Origin: an uncultured Bacteroides sp.
GTDB taxonomy: Bacteria; Bacteroidota; Bacteroidia; Bacteroidales; Bacteroidaceae
DNA length: 29,849 bases
Assembly: GCA_934716785.1 (NCBI GenBank)
Contig: CAKUYM010000017.1
Coordinates: forward strand, 1 to 29,849
Reading direction: 5' to 3'
Notes under the pieces: model-generated
Seen by the model: the letters and a program-made list of their open reading frames with translations, nothing else
What the model was told of the DNA's origin: nothing
Database searches by the model: none
Part shown: positions 8,723 to 16,983 of the stretch, piece after piece
Layout: each line of letters opens with the position of its first letter
Position numbering within the stretch: position 1 is the first letter of the stretch
Position numbers and translations under genes: made by a program

Positions 8723-9472
8723 TCAGAAGCGGTATACCAGTGACGCTCCCACACGGGTTACTCCCCAATAATGACGGACACGGGTATCCAACAGCGCGCC
8801 ATTGTCTACATTATAATAGGTGTTATACTTCATATCGGCATATCCCAGTCCCAGAGTAAATTCCGCTCCCCAATGTTCGGACAAGGGCAGTTTGTAACCG
8901 TAACTTAGTCCCGCTCCCAATAAGGGTCGGTCTACGTCCTGATAGCGGTTATCGTTCCACTTCACATTAAACCATGCCACGTGAGCGTGCAGTCCGACGA
9001 AATGTCCCCGTCCCGCGTCGTTTCCCATCCACCAACGGGCTTCCGGTTGCAACGCTACGGTACGTACACCATGCTCACTTCCCAAGTCCCATAAACTGCA
9101 AGTCAAAGGCAGCTCCACAGTTATCTTCTTGCTCACCTGCATTTCTACCGCAAGGTTCAACAAAGCACAGGCATCATACAGCACATTGGTCTTCAGTGCC
9201 AAATAGCGTCCGCCCTCCGGACCAACCGTCTTCTTCCGTTTGTCAAGTTTACCGGTCTTACCGGAAACGTCCTGCTTCCCCTCCCCTTTGTTTGAAGGTG
9301 CGCCGATTACCGTTACCGGTTTCTTCCCGTCAGGTTTGTAGACCGTAGTCTCTTCCGGCGCGGCGGAAGTCTGCACACGGGGTTTCGCCGGAGTCTGTGC
9401 AGACAAGACAGCTACGCCCGACAAGGCAACCAACAGGCATATAGTTCTCATCTTAAAGTTCGAATGTCTCAT
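8723..9472 (-). CDS. DUF3575-domain outer-membrane protein
   Basis: The 249-residue protein has a signal peptide (RTICLLVALSGVAVLSAQ) and a charged proline/lysine-rich linker (about 25-85). A C-terminal domain of about 160 residues starts with YLALKTNVLYDACALLNLAVE and ends VGASLVYRF, which is typical of DUF3575. The alternating beta pattern and terminal aromatic residue suggest a small outer-membrane barrel. DUF3575 proteins are often encoded beside fimbrillin-type genes in Bacteroidales. It lies 24 nt after the lyase gene. The start at 9472 gives seven residues before the signal peptide; the ATG at 9451 gives a more usual signal peptide and is equally plausible. Confidence 0.8.
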   Translation of the reverse strand: MRHSNFKMRTICLLVALSGVAVLSAQTPAKPRVQTSAAPEETTVYKPDGKKPVTVIGAPSNKGEGKQDVSGKTGKLDKRKKTVGPEGGRYLALKTNVLYDACALLNLAVEMQVSKKITVELPLTCSLWDLGSEHGVRTVALQPEARWWMGNDAGRGHFVGLHAHVAWFNVKWNDNRYQDVDRPLLGAGLSYGYKLPLSEHWGAEFTLGLGYADMKYNTYYNVDNGALLDTRVRHYWGVTRVGASLVYRF

Positions 9473-9496
9473 AGTTCCGTATCTTTCATGTTTCTA

Positions 9497-12100
9497 TCAG
9501 ATTTCCAGTTCGGGCAATTCGTCCCTCATAACCGTCTCGTATCCGTCTTCGCTGACGATGGTAGCTTCTCCTTTGTATGTGATATTCACATTCTCCTTAG
9601 TGCTGCGGATAAAGAAAGAAGGAGCACCGTTCGGTTTCAGGTTCACGCTGATAAGCCATCCGCCCACCTTGATACGTCCGTCGGACAAAATCTCGGGGTC
9701 TTTGGCGGGATATTTCAGCGCGTGCGTATTGATGATAGTGGCAAAGCGATACATTTGCGACTTTTCCGATGTGGCGGTGAAATGCCAGTGATTCGGATAT
9801 TTCTTGAAATTGCCTTTATCATCGGCACGCAGCCAATTCTCTGCCGGATAGAAGAAACGACTGGTGGTATCCGTCTGTAATGCTCCGCTTGAGAAAAGAT
9901 AAGCGTCTGACGCTCCCCCGCGATTGGTGGCTTGAATATGTACAAATCGGTTGTCCGACTTGTTGACAGTCATCGGATTGGCTGTAGTGTGCAAGAGATA
10001 ATTCCAGTTGACAGGTTCGTCCGCCACCAGTTCATCATAGATAAATATCAGTCCCGTCTTTCCCAAGTTCACAATGTGGCGGCGGAAAGTCTTTACGTGA
10101 TTTTCGTCCCAACCGTTCTCGGGGGTATAGTGCACTTCAGACTGCTCGCCACGTGTCAGCCAAAGCGGTGAGATAACTTTTCCGTACGCATTGGAAGCAT
10201 CACCCAGCACATAGCCGATTTTCTCACCGACGTAATAACGGGGAATCCATCCGTATCCTTCCGTTCCGATGCGTTGTCCCATGCCGTTCACCAAAATTGT
10301 ATTATGAGCACGTGTAGCACGGTGGCACAGCATACTGTGTATATCGGTAAATTCGATATGGTGCCCGCTGCTATAAAACAACGGTTGTCCTCCGTAGAAT
10401 GTGTTGAACGCGTTCTGATTGGCAAGTGCGTGAGAAGTAGAGCCGTAAGGGCTGGAACGGAAACTCCACATGGCGTTGCCGCCCACCCTGTCCCAGTTAG
10501 TCTGGAAAGAAGCCAGTCCCGTTGCGGGAAACACATAGCCGACAGGAAGCGATGTCAGCCCCTCGCCTTCCGGCAGAGGTTTGTCACATTGCAGGCGGAA
10601 CCATGCAAGGTCACCGGGCTTGCTCAACAAGGCCTTCTTCATATATTCCGGTTCCACTTTCAAGGTACGGCGCACGAAATCGGCGGCATACGTGTTTCCG
10701 GTGAGACGTGCCAACGCATCCAAATATCCGATACGGATACTGTTGGGGCGTCCCACATTTTGATGCAAACTTCCGTTTCCACCGGATTTGGAGAAAGGCG
10801 GTTGCTGAAAGATAGTATACATGATATTTCCCTGATACCAAGGGTCGGAGAAGAAGTCATATCCGGTCAGCTTGCTATAATAATAAGGTACTTCTATCAA
10901 TGTGCGGGTGTTGACAGTGAAGTAGGAATCACCGTTATGCCAGCCACCGTCTTTGTTCAGTCCGGGGAAACGTGCCAACCAGACGTTATAACAATAGTCT
11001 ACCCATGTATCCGCTTCGGGCAAATCACCGTAAACGCTGAATGCCGCCATGGTCAGAATACGGAGTGTCATCTGCCACACGTGGTTGTCGGCGATGTGGT
11101 TTTCCAGCCGGTTATTGAAGTTCTTATACATATCGTCCCCTTTCTCCTTGATGGCTTCAAGCAGTTGTTTCCGTTGCGGGGCAGCCAGTTGGTCATAGAA
11201 AGAGTCGTACGCCATGGAGCAGAGTGACAACAAAGTGGAAGCGTTGAAGTCCCCCTTCACGTTTTGGTGCTTATCCCAACCCGCCATGATGAATACGCGC
11301 TTGATAGCTTCATCCTTATATTTGGTATCCTGCGTCAGCAGCCATGCCCGTATCAACGCCTCGGTGTTTCCTTCTTCCGCATCAATGATGCGGCGGCTTT
11401 CGCGGGTGAGGTACGAATTGATTTGCATTTCATTTTTCAGGTTCTTCACTTGAGAGGTATTGATGTCGTCTACCGATTTCATCGGTGTCTGAAGCACCTT
11501 GTCGGCACGTTCCAGATACCATTGTCTCTCCGCCTTTTCCTTATTGCGGTTCATGAAGTCTTTCCAATCGTCCTTCATCATCCATACACGCGGATGAGAA
11601 GCAGGTAGCTTTGATAAGACTGTTTTTAGCGAGGGCGGACAGAATTTCCCCTCTTTTTCTTCTACGGTGACTTGCTGCACGCTTCCCCACGCCACCTGTC
11701 CGTCTTCTACATAGCCGAACTGCCAGTACCATACACCTGCTGCAAGCGGTTTCTCCGGATTATAAAACGGCCAGCGGGTCTCCACTTCCGTGACGCCCGA
11801 TTTCAATGAGGCATCCTGTGAGTAACGCAACCGATAGGTTACTTTCGTTTTATCTACCTTCTTTACTTTGTGTTCGAATCCGTCCAGCGGACTGTCCTGC
11901 GAGTTCATGTCCGAACGGAGCGGCCATTGGAAAGAGACGGCACGGTCATTTACCACAGCCTTATCCAGCGGATAAGGGGTGGCACGCATCTCGTGCATCA
12001 ATGTTGTCTTCGTCAACTTGATGACCGCCTGTTTTTGCGCATACGTCATTTGTGCCGCTGCTGATAAGATTACGAATGAAATCAATACTACTTTTTTCAT
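9497..12100 (-). CDS. Heparinase II/III-like polysaccharide lyase (PL15- or PL33-like, DUF4962)
   Basis: The 867-residue protein has a signal peptide cleaved near TYA-Q (about 21). An N-terminal beta domain (about 25-150) precedes an alpha/alpha-toroid (about 160-500) with ENHIADNHVW at 333-342 and GWHNGDSYF at 386-394. A beta-sandwich follows, with STSHALANQNAF (H558) and RAHNTILVNG (598-607). These match the Asn/His, Tyr and His positions used by heparinase II/III-fold lyases, which cleave uronic acid polymers by beta-elimination and leave unsaturated ends. The closest families I know with this architecture are PL15 (including heparin/heparan oligosaccharide lyases of Bacteroides) and PL33. 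The family choice and the substrate are inference. The GH88 gene nearby would process the products. Confidence 0.8.
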   Translation of the reverse strand: MKKVVLISFVILSAAAQMTYAQKQAVIKLTKTTLMHEMRATPYPLDKAVVNDRAVSFQWPLRSDMNSQDSPLDGFEHKVKKVDKTKVTYRLRYSQDASLKSGVTEVETRWPFYNPEKPLAAGVWYWQFGYVEDGQVAWGSVQQVTVEEKEGKFCPPSLKTVLSKLPASHPRVWMMKDDWKDFMNRNKEKAERQWYLERADKVLQTPMKSVDDINTSQVKNLKNEMQINSYLTRESRRIIDAEEGNTEALIRAWLLTQDTKYKDEAIKRVFIMAGWDKHQNVKGDFNASTLLSLCSMAYDSFYDQLAAPQRKQLLEAIKEKGDDMYKNFNNRLENHIADNHVWQMTLRILTMAAFSVYGDLPEADTWVDYCYNVWLARFPGLNKDGGWHNGDSYFTVNTRTLIEVPYYYSKLTGYDFFSDPWYQGNIMYTIFQQPPFSKSGGNGSLHQNVGRPNSIRIGYLDALARLTGNTYAADFVRRTLKVEPEYMKKALLSKPGDLAWFRLQCDKPLPEGEGLTSLPVGYVFPATGLASFQTNWDRVGGNAMWSFRSSPYGSTSHALANQNAFNTFYGGQPLFYSSGHHIEFTDIHSMLCHRATRAHNTILVNGMGQRIGTEGYGWIPRYYVGEKIGYVLGDASNAYGKVISPLWLTRGEQSEVHYTPENGWDENHVKTFRRHIVNLGKTGLIFIYDELVADEPVNWNYLLHTTANPMTVNKSDNRFVHIQATNRGGASDAYLFSSGALQTDTTSRFFYPAENWLRADDKGNFKKYPNHWHFTATSEKSQMYRFATIINTHALKYPAKDPEILSDGRIKVGGWLISVNLKPNGAPSFFIRSTKENVNITYKGEATIVSEDGYETVMRDELPELEI

Positions 12101-12128
12101 GATATCAAATGATTGGTTTTTCTGTAGG

Positions 12129-12136
12129 CAAATGTA
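12129..12136 (-). promoter_or_regulatory. -7 box of the lyase operon
   Basis: TACATTTG on the minus strand is an exact TAnnTTTG match, 28 nt from the lyase start codon. No TTTG is found at the expected -33 position. That fits a promoter needing an activator such as the hybrid two-component regulator encoded upstream. Confidence 0.5.
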
Positions 12137-12230
12137 GGTAAACCCTCCTGAACGGGACTTTCAATTCATTTCTTCCTTGTCTGATAGTGTCTAATACGAC
12201 TTCGTTTTCGTTCATTTCAACTTAAAAATC

Positions 12231-12239
12231 GTCCAAAAC
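12231..12239 (-). promoter_or_regulatory. Candidate regulator half-site upstream of lyase
   Basis: The 9-mer GTCCAAAAC (plus strand) lies 94 nt upstream of the lyase -7 box and is preceded by ATTTCAAC at 12214-12221. The same 9-mer with a similar ATTCCAAC block is upstream of the GH88 gene. It is a candidate site for the AraC domain of the hybrid regulator. The rest of the 465-bp gap between regulator and lyase holds the 22-bp array and a hairpin. Confidence 0.35.
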
Positions 12240-12350
12240 CGATCTATAGATAGCTGTAGAGGGAATAAAGGGATGAAAAATGACTAACCTGACACTAAAT
12301 GCCCGCATGCGAAAACGTAATAATTACCCCCTATATAACTACTTCCCAAA

Positions 12351-12466
12351 ATGCATATTTTTATTCGTCTGACTATAGTTGTTTTTTCGTCTGACTATAG
12401 TCAGACGAAAGAAAGACTATAGTTATACGTAAAGTTGACTATAGTCAGACGAATAAATTTATGCAT
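12351..12466. repeat. 22-bp tandem array of four palindromic sites inside a large inverted repeat
   Basis: Four ACTATAGT cores are centred at 12375.5, 12397.5, 12419.5 and 12441.5, exactly 22 bp apart. The second unit is the perfect 20-bp palindrome CGTCTGACTATAGTCAGACG (12388-12407). Units 1 and 4 each keep one full half, and unit 3 is the most diverged. The outer edges (12351-12379 and 12438-12466) are inverted copies matching at 27 of 29 positions, so the whole block is nearly symmetrical. It could be an operator array on one face of the helix, or a dispersed palindromic repeat. Confidence 0.9.
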
Positions 12467-12470
12467 AACG

Positions 12471-12505
12471 AAGATTAGTCCTTTGTATCCAAAGAACTAA
12501 ATCTT
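12471..12505 (-). terminator. Stem-loop after the hybrid regulator gene
   Basis: The block 12471-12485 pairs with 12490-12505 in 14 base pairs with one mismatch and one bulge, closing on a TATC loop between CTTTG and CAAAG. It begins 61 nt beyond the regulator stop. There is no strong T-run, so it may be a terminator or an RNA-stabilising 3' hairpin. Confidence 0.45.
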
Positions 12506-12565
12506 AGTATATTCCTTGAAGTGCATATTCTATATCTTATGGAATACCCACTTATCAGACCTGCG

Positions 12566-15500
12566 TTATTTAGTATGCTGTTTTACATATTCCGAAGGCA
12601 AGCAGCCTACGTACTTCTTGAAACTGGTGGAGAAATAGGAAGAAGAGCCGAAACCGACCATGCCGCTGATTTCGGAAATAGAATAACGCCCCTCAAGCAA
12701 CAGCTTGCAAGCCTTATTGAAACGGATACGCCGGATAAAGTTCGCAGGCGGTTCGCCGGATACGGAATTCATCTTGAGGTAAAGCGACGAACGGCTCATG
12801 TAAAGTTTGCTCGCCAGCTCATCAGATGTGAAACTATCATTGCCGATATTCTCCTCCACCACCTGAATGGCCTTCCTCATAAACTCCTCGTCCAGATTAT
12901 TGGAAGTCATCTTGGCGGTATCGATATCAATCGTATTCGAGTAATAATGCCGCAAGCGTTGGCGCGCTTTCAGCAGGTTGGCTATTTTTCCTTTCAGTAG
13001 TTGAATGGAGAACGGCTTGGCTATGTAATCGTCCGCTCCCGCCTCAATACCTTCAGTCTGCGCATCGACACTGCCTTTGGCAGACAACAGCAGCACCGGG
13101 ATATGGCAGGTTTGCAGGTTTCTCTTGATAAGCTGGCAAAGTCTGATTCCGTCTATTCCCGGCATCATCACGTCTGAAAGGACAATGTCTACCTGATGCT
13201 CTTTCATTATCGCCAACGCCTCTTCACCGTTTCCGGCGGCAAGCGTCACATACGTTTGCCGGAAATTATCTTTCAGATAGTCCACCATTTCCTTGTTGTC
13301 ATCCACCAACAAGATGGTAGGACGTTCTGCCTCCGCACCGGCAATATTCTGCTGTATGCCGTCCTGAGATACCTCTCCGGATACCGCAGACGAAGTGCCA
13401 CCGGAGAAATTGTCATCAGGCAACGGGAGTTCCCTCAAAGGAACGGCTGCTCCGTCTGCCTGTTGTTCCTGCATCTCCCGTTCTTTCTCCGTAAAGACGT
13501 TTATATCGGCAGGCAAGGTGACCTTAAATTCCGCATATCGGCCGGGTTCACTTTTCACGATGATGGTTCCGTGATGTTTCTCCACAAGCATTTTTACCAA
13601 CGCCAGTCCGATGCCTGTTCCTTTCCGCTGCCCGTCCACCTGATAGAAACGTTCGAAAATACGGTCGAGTTGCTCGGCTGACATACCGATGCCGCTATCC
13701 CTCACCGTGAAACTGTAGGTATCCCCCTCCGCATGCAAAGCCGCCTCCGCACGCAAAGAGAGCGATATAGTGCCGCCATCCGGTGTAAACTTAAATGCAT
13801 TCGACAGGAGATTCATCAGGATAGTCTCCAGATATGTCTTGTCTGCCGGAAGCAGCCGCCCCTTCAGGTGGGACTCCATGCTGACACTGATAGCACGCTT
13901 TTGCGCATTTTCATGAAACAGGGCAAGAACATCCTGCAACAATCCGTCCACATCCATCGGAGCCACATGGATAGGCAGCGCTCCTGCTTCCACCTTGCGG
14001 AAATCGAGCAACTGATTGACTATGTGCAGCAGCTTCCGCCCATTCTTGTACACATAGTCCAATTTCTGCCTCACAGGGGTGTCTATCGTGCTTTTCCGCC
14101 CGAGAAGTTCTTCGAGCGGAGCCAATATCAGGCTCAACGGAGTACGCAGTTCATGAGACATATTCATATAGAAACGTACCTTCTCCTGACTGAGTTCTTC
14201 TATCTTGCTACGCTCTATCTGCTCGATCCGCACCTGCATCTTCATCCTTGCCCGGGCTATGAAGAAGTAGACAATGAAGAAGAGAAGTCCTATGGAGAAA
14301 CAGGCGAAGAGGGTCTTTGCCCACCAAGTTTGATACCACATGGGGATGATGTGCACGAAAAATTCGGTGGTCGCCTCACTCCACTTGCCGTTATTGTTGC
14401 ATGCCTTCACTTTAAAGACATATTCGCCCGGCGGAAGATTGGAATAGCTCGCCCGTGCAAATGAGACATGGCGGGAATAGTTCCATTCCGTTTCAAACCC
14501 TTCCAATTTGTAAAGAAACTGATTCCGCTTGCCTGCCAGATAGTTGATAACGGCAAACCGGATATTGAACAGCTTCCGGTCGGAAGGGAACGACATGCCG
14601 AGCATCCTCCCTTGCGCATCCTGATAGTAATGTACCCGGTCGCTTTTCATATCCGTAATCACTTCATTGAAGACTACGGCTCCTGTGACAACAGCGTCCG
14701 GAGAATACGGGTTATCCACCAACTCGTAGGGCTTGAAATAGGTGACACCGCCCAGAGAACCCAGAAAGAATGTGCCGTCCTGCGCCTTACATGCGCCACC
14801 GTAATTGAACTGGTCGTGCGGCAGGCCGTCCTGCTTCGTATAATTAAAGAAAGTGCCGTCCTCTCTGTTGAAACAAGACAATCCCTTGTTCGTCGTGAGC
14901 CACAAACGTCCCCGCTCATCTTCCTGTATGCTGTAAATAAAGTCGTTCGGCAGACCGTCTTTCATTGTATATTGCTCCCATACGGTAGATGAATTCTCTT
15001 TATAGCGGTAGAGCCCGGTGGAAGAACCTACCCAAATGTCGTGATGCCCGTCCTCCACCACACAGAAGGCCTGTATCAATCCGTGCAGATAGGCGGAAGA
15101 GGAAAGATGCAGTTCTTCCAACTTTCCACCGGCATACAGGAACAGGCTTTCTTCCGTCCCTATCCATATTCGGCCTTTCGAGTCGCGAAACAAAGTATAT
15201 ATCAATACATTTCCCAGTTTGTTGTATCTCTTGACCAACGGATGCGGTGAGAGTTCTCCGGTCTGTTTGTCAAAAAGGAAAAGCCCGTTCATTCCTCCTA
15301 CCCAGAGTGCTTTGCCTGTTTCACTCAATTCTGTACCATATAAATTTGTATCATATAAATTTGTGCCACCTAAATTTGTACCATCTAAATCCGTACCGTC
15401 CAATTCTATTCCGTCCAATAAGGAATAGCAACTGTTGTTCAGAGAAGCCGAACGGGGGAAGTCGTATGTCTCTATCCTGCCGGTTTTACGGTTCAGCCGA

Positions 15501-16783
15501 CTCAATCCTCCGCCATGAGTGCCCACATAGACACTGCCGTCTTTATCTGTCCATACACATTTTATATTATCAGATTTCAGAGAATTGGCAGAAGTGCCCG
15601 CCCGGAAGAATGAGAAGCTGCCGGTTTTACGGTTGTAGTAATTCAGTCCGCCATCGTTCGTGCCAATCCACAGATTTCCGTTGTCCGGGTCTTCGGATAT
15701 ACAGCTCACGGTGTTATCACTCAAAGAGTTCTGCCATGCCGAATGTTGAAGGCGTCCGAAAGCAGGAGCCAGAGGATGATAATAATTCAGTCCGCCGTAG
15801 AATGTACCGACCCACATACCGCCTTGGTTATCTTTAAAAATTGAACGAATGGAATTGTGCCCCAACGAGGTAGGGTCTTCGGAAGAGAAACGGCAAAGTT
15901 GAAAAGCCTCCGTTTCCGGTTCAAGGATAAGCAGGCCGTCCATCGTACCTATCCATATTCTCCCCTTATCGTCCAAGCACAATGTCCTGACTGAGTTGGT
16001 CAGGAAGTAAGCGGGCATATTCAGTTTGTTATAATGCTTCTTTATCTGAAAATTGGCATCGATGCAATACACCCCGTCGGTCAATGACGCAAGCCAGCAG
16101 TTACCGGTTCTGTCATCATAGAGCATACCGGAAATCACCTTCCCTTTCAGTTGAAGAAGAAGCCGCGTCACGTTTTCATTACGTTCATAGTAGAAATATA
16201 CCCCCTCCGAAGTTCCCAAAAGAAAGCCGTCATTCATCCGGCAGAGGGAATAGACTGTTTTTCCGGCAAGCTCCGGTTGCACTTTCATCTGTCCCGTGCC
16301 CTTGTCAAAAATCATCAGTCCGGCGTTTGTGGCAAGCAGAAGTCGGGCATCCTCTTCCGGCTCTCCGATAGCCAGTACCTGTATCGGCTGATTGTCCGGC
16401 GAGGAGTAATTGGTGAAGTTATTCCCTATGATATTATAACGGGACAGGCCGACCTGAGTGCCAACCCATACCGTTCCCTGCCGGTCGGTGTGTAGTGAAT
16501 AAATGTGGTTATTTGCCAAACTTGCCGTGTCGTCCGGTGCCCTGTAGTAAGAGGCAAAACGGGAACCTTCATACCAGTTCAGCCCGTCTATCGTACCCAC
16601 CCAAACTTTATTATTGCGATCTTGCGTCAGGGCAAGCACCGTGTTCTGTGACAATCCGTCATCTACGGACAAACGCTTGAAATGGATGGAGCTGTCGTCG
16701 GCCAGCACAGTGTATAGAGAAAGAAACAAAAAGTAAACGGATATTCCGAATACGCGCTTAAACAGCAGATGCCGGTCTCTCAT
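12566..16783 (-). CDS. Hybrid two-component system regulator (HTCS)
   Basis: The 1405-residue protein combines sensor and regulator in one chain. An N-terminal hydrophobic segment (about 8-28) leads to a periplasmic beta-propeller of Reg_prop repeats (repeated WIGT.GGL-type motifs, about 35-690). It is followed by a Y_Y_Y domain (about 735-810), a membrane helix (about 822-845), a HisKA domain with SHELRTPL (H877), and a HATPase with DSGIGMS and GTGIGLALVK. A receiver domain with SDVMMPGIDG (D1204) and an AraC-type HTH (about 1300-1402) complete it. HTCS proteins sense oligosaccharides in the periplasm and activate their PUL. A 30-residue repeat insertion (460-489) is unusual. A weak promoter-like TATCTTTA (16809-16816) overlaps one arm of the inverted repeat upstream. 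Confidence 0.97.
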   Translation of the reverse strand: MRDRHLLFKRVFGISVYFLFLSLYTVLADDSSIHFKRLSVDDGLSQNTVLALTQDRNNKVWVGTIDGLNWYEGSRFASYYRAPDDTASLANNHIYSLHTDRQGTVWVGTQVGLSRYNIIGNNFTNYSSPDNQPIQVLAIGEPEEDARLLLATNAGLMIFDKGTGQMKVQPELAGKTVYSLCRMNDGFLLGTSEGVYFYYERNENVTRLLLQLKGKVISGMLYDDRTGNCWLASLTDGVYCIDANFQIKKHYNKLNMPAYFLTNSVRTLCLDDKGRIWIGTMDGLLILEPETEAFQLCRFSSEDPTSLGHNSIRSIFKDNQGGMWVGTFYGGLNYYHPLAPAFGRLQHSAWQNSLSDNTVSCISEDPDNGNLWIGTNDGGLNYYNRKTGSFSFFRAGTSANSLKSDNIKCVWTDKDGSVYVGTHGGGLSRLNRKTGRIETYDFPRSASLNNSCYSLLDGIELDGTDLDGTNLGGTNLYDTNLYGTELSETGKALWVGGMNGLFLFDKQTGELSPHPLVKRYNKLGNVLIYTLFRDSKGRIWIGTEESLFLYAGGKLEELHLSSSAYLHGLIQAFCVVEDGHHDIWVGSSTGLYRYKENSSTVWEQYTMKDGLPNDFIYSIQEDERGRLWLTTNKGLSCFNREDGTFFNYTKQDGLPHDQFNYGGACKAQDGTFFLGSLGGVTYFKPYELVDNPYSPDAVVTGAVVFNEVITDMKSDRVHYYQDAQGRMLGMSFPSDRKLFNIRFAVINYLAGKRNQFLYKLEGFETEWNYSRHVSFARASYSNLPPGEYVFKVKACNNNGKWSEATTEFFVHIIPMWYQTWWAKTLFACFSIGLLFFIVYFFIARARMKMQVRIEQIERSKIEELSQEKVRFYMNMSHELRTPLSLILAPLEELLGRKSTIDTPVRQKLDYVYKNGRKLLHIVNQLLDFRKVEAGALPIHVAPMDVDGLLQDVLALFHENAQKRAISVSMESHLKGRLLPADKTYLETILMNLLSNAFKFTPDGGTISLSLRAEAALHAEGDTYSFTVRDSGIGMSAEQLDRIFERFYQVDGQRKGTGIGLALVKMLVEKHHGTIIVKSEPGRYAEFKVTLPADINVFTEKEREMQEQQADGAAVPLRELPLPDDNFSGGTSSAVSGEVSQDGIQQNIAGAEAERPTILLVDDNKEMVDYLKDNFRQTYVTLAAGNGEEALAIMKEHQVDIVLSDVMMPGIDGIRLCQLIKRNLQTCHIPVLLLSAKGSVDAQTEGIEAGADDYIAKPFSIQLLKGKIANLLKARQRLRHYYSNTIDIDTAKMTSNNLDEEFMRKAIQVVEENIGNDSFTSDELASKLYMSRSSLYLKMNSVSGEPPANFIRRIRFNKACKLLLEGRYSISEISGMVGFGSSSYFSTSFKKYVGCLPSEYVKQHTK
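15317..15406 (-). repeat. 15-bp tandem repeat encoding pentapeptide-like insertion in the HTCS propeller
   Basis: Six 15-bp units encode residues 460-489 with pattern [DNE]-L-x-x-T. A seventh diverged unit (LLDGI) lies at 15407-15421. The repeat is in frame, so the regulator stays intact. It lies between the propeller motifs GGGLSRLNRKTG and ALWVGG. Confidence 0.9.
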
Positions 16784-16799
16784 AAGTGTGTATATTGAA

Positions 16800-16846
16800 G
16801 ATTTATCGTAAAGATAGATATTTTCAATTCACCACTACGATAAATC
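16800..16846. promoter_or_regulatory. Perfect 11-bp inverted repeat upstream of the HTCS gene
   Basis: GATTTATCGTA (16800-16810) and TACGATAAATC (16836-16846) are perfect inverted copies 25 bp apart, starting 17 nt upstream of the HTCS start codon. It may be an operator, or a leader hairpin controlling regulator expression. Confidence 0.45.
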
Positions 16847-16916
16847 CTGTTTTTTAACTCATATAAAGAATGGAGTCTGCCCAATAATAATCTTACAGAT
16901 GAAGTCCTGCAAGTCT

Positions 16917-16959
16917 CCGCACAGTTCTTCTTCCTTACGAAAAGAAGAGAACCATGCGG
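16917..16959 (-). terminator. Stem-loop downstream of the GH88 gene
   Basis: CCGCA (16917-16921) pairs with TGCGG (16955-16959). After a 2-by-2 internal loop, GTTCT (16924-16928) pairs with AGAAC (16948-16952), and pairing continues inward with one bulge. It starts 25 nt after the GH88 stop. No T-run follows, so termination is uncertain. Confidence 0.4.
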
Positions 16960-16983
16960 AATGCAATATATGCGAAGCTCGAA

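Noticed and set aside
10274..11227. Plus-strand open frame (317 codons) opposite the lyase gene
   Set aside because: Antisense shadow of conserved lyase coding sequence; no family resemblance.
12365..12452. Possible CRISPR-like array
   Set aside because: Repeat period is 22 bp with no unique spacers between units, and no cas genes are present; it is a tandem palindrome array.
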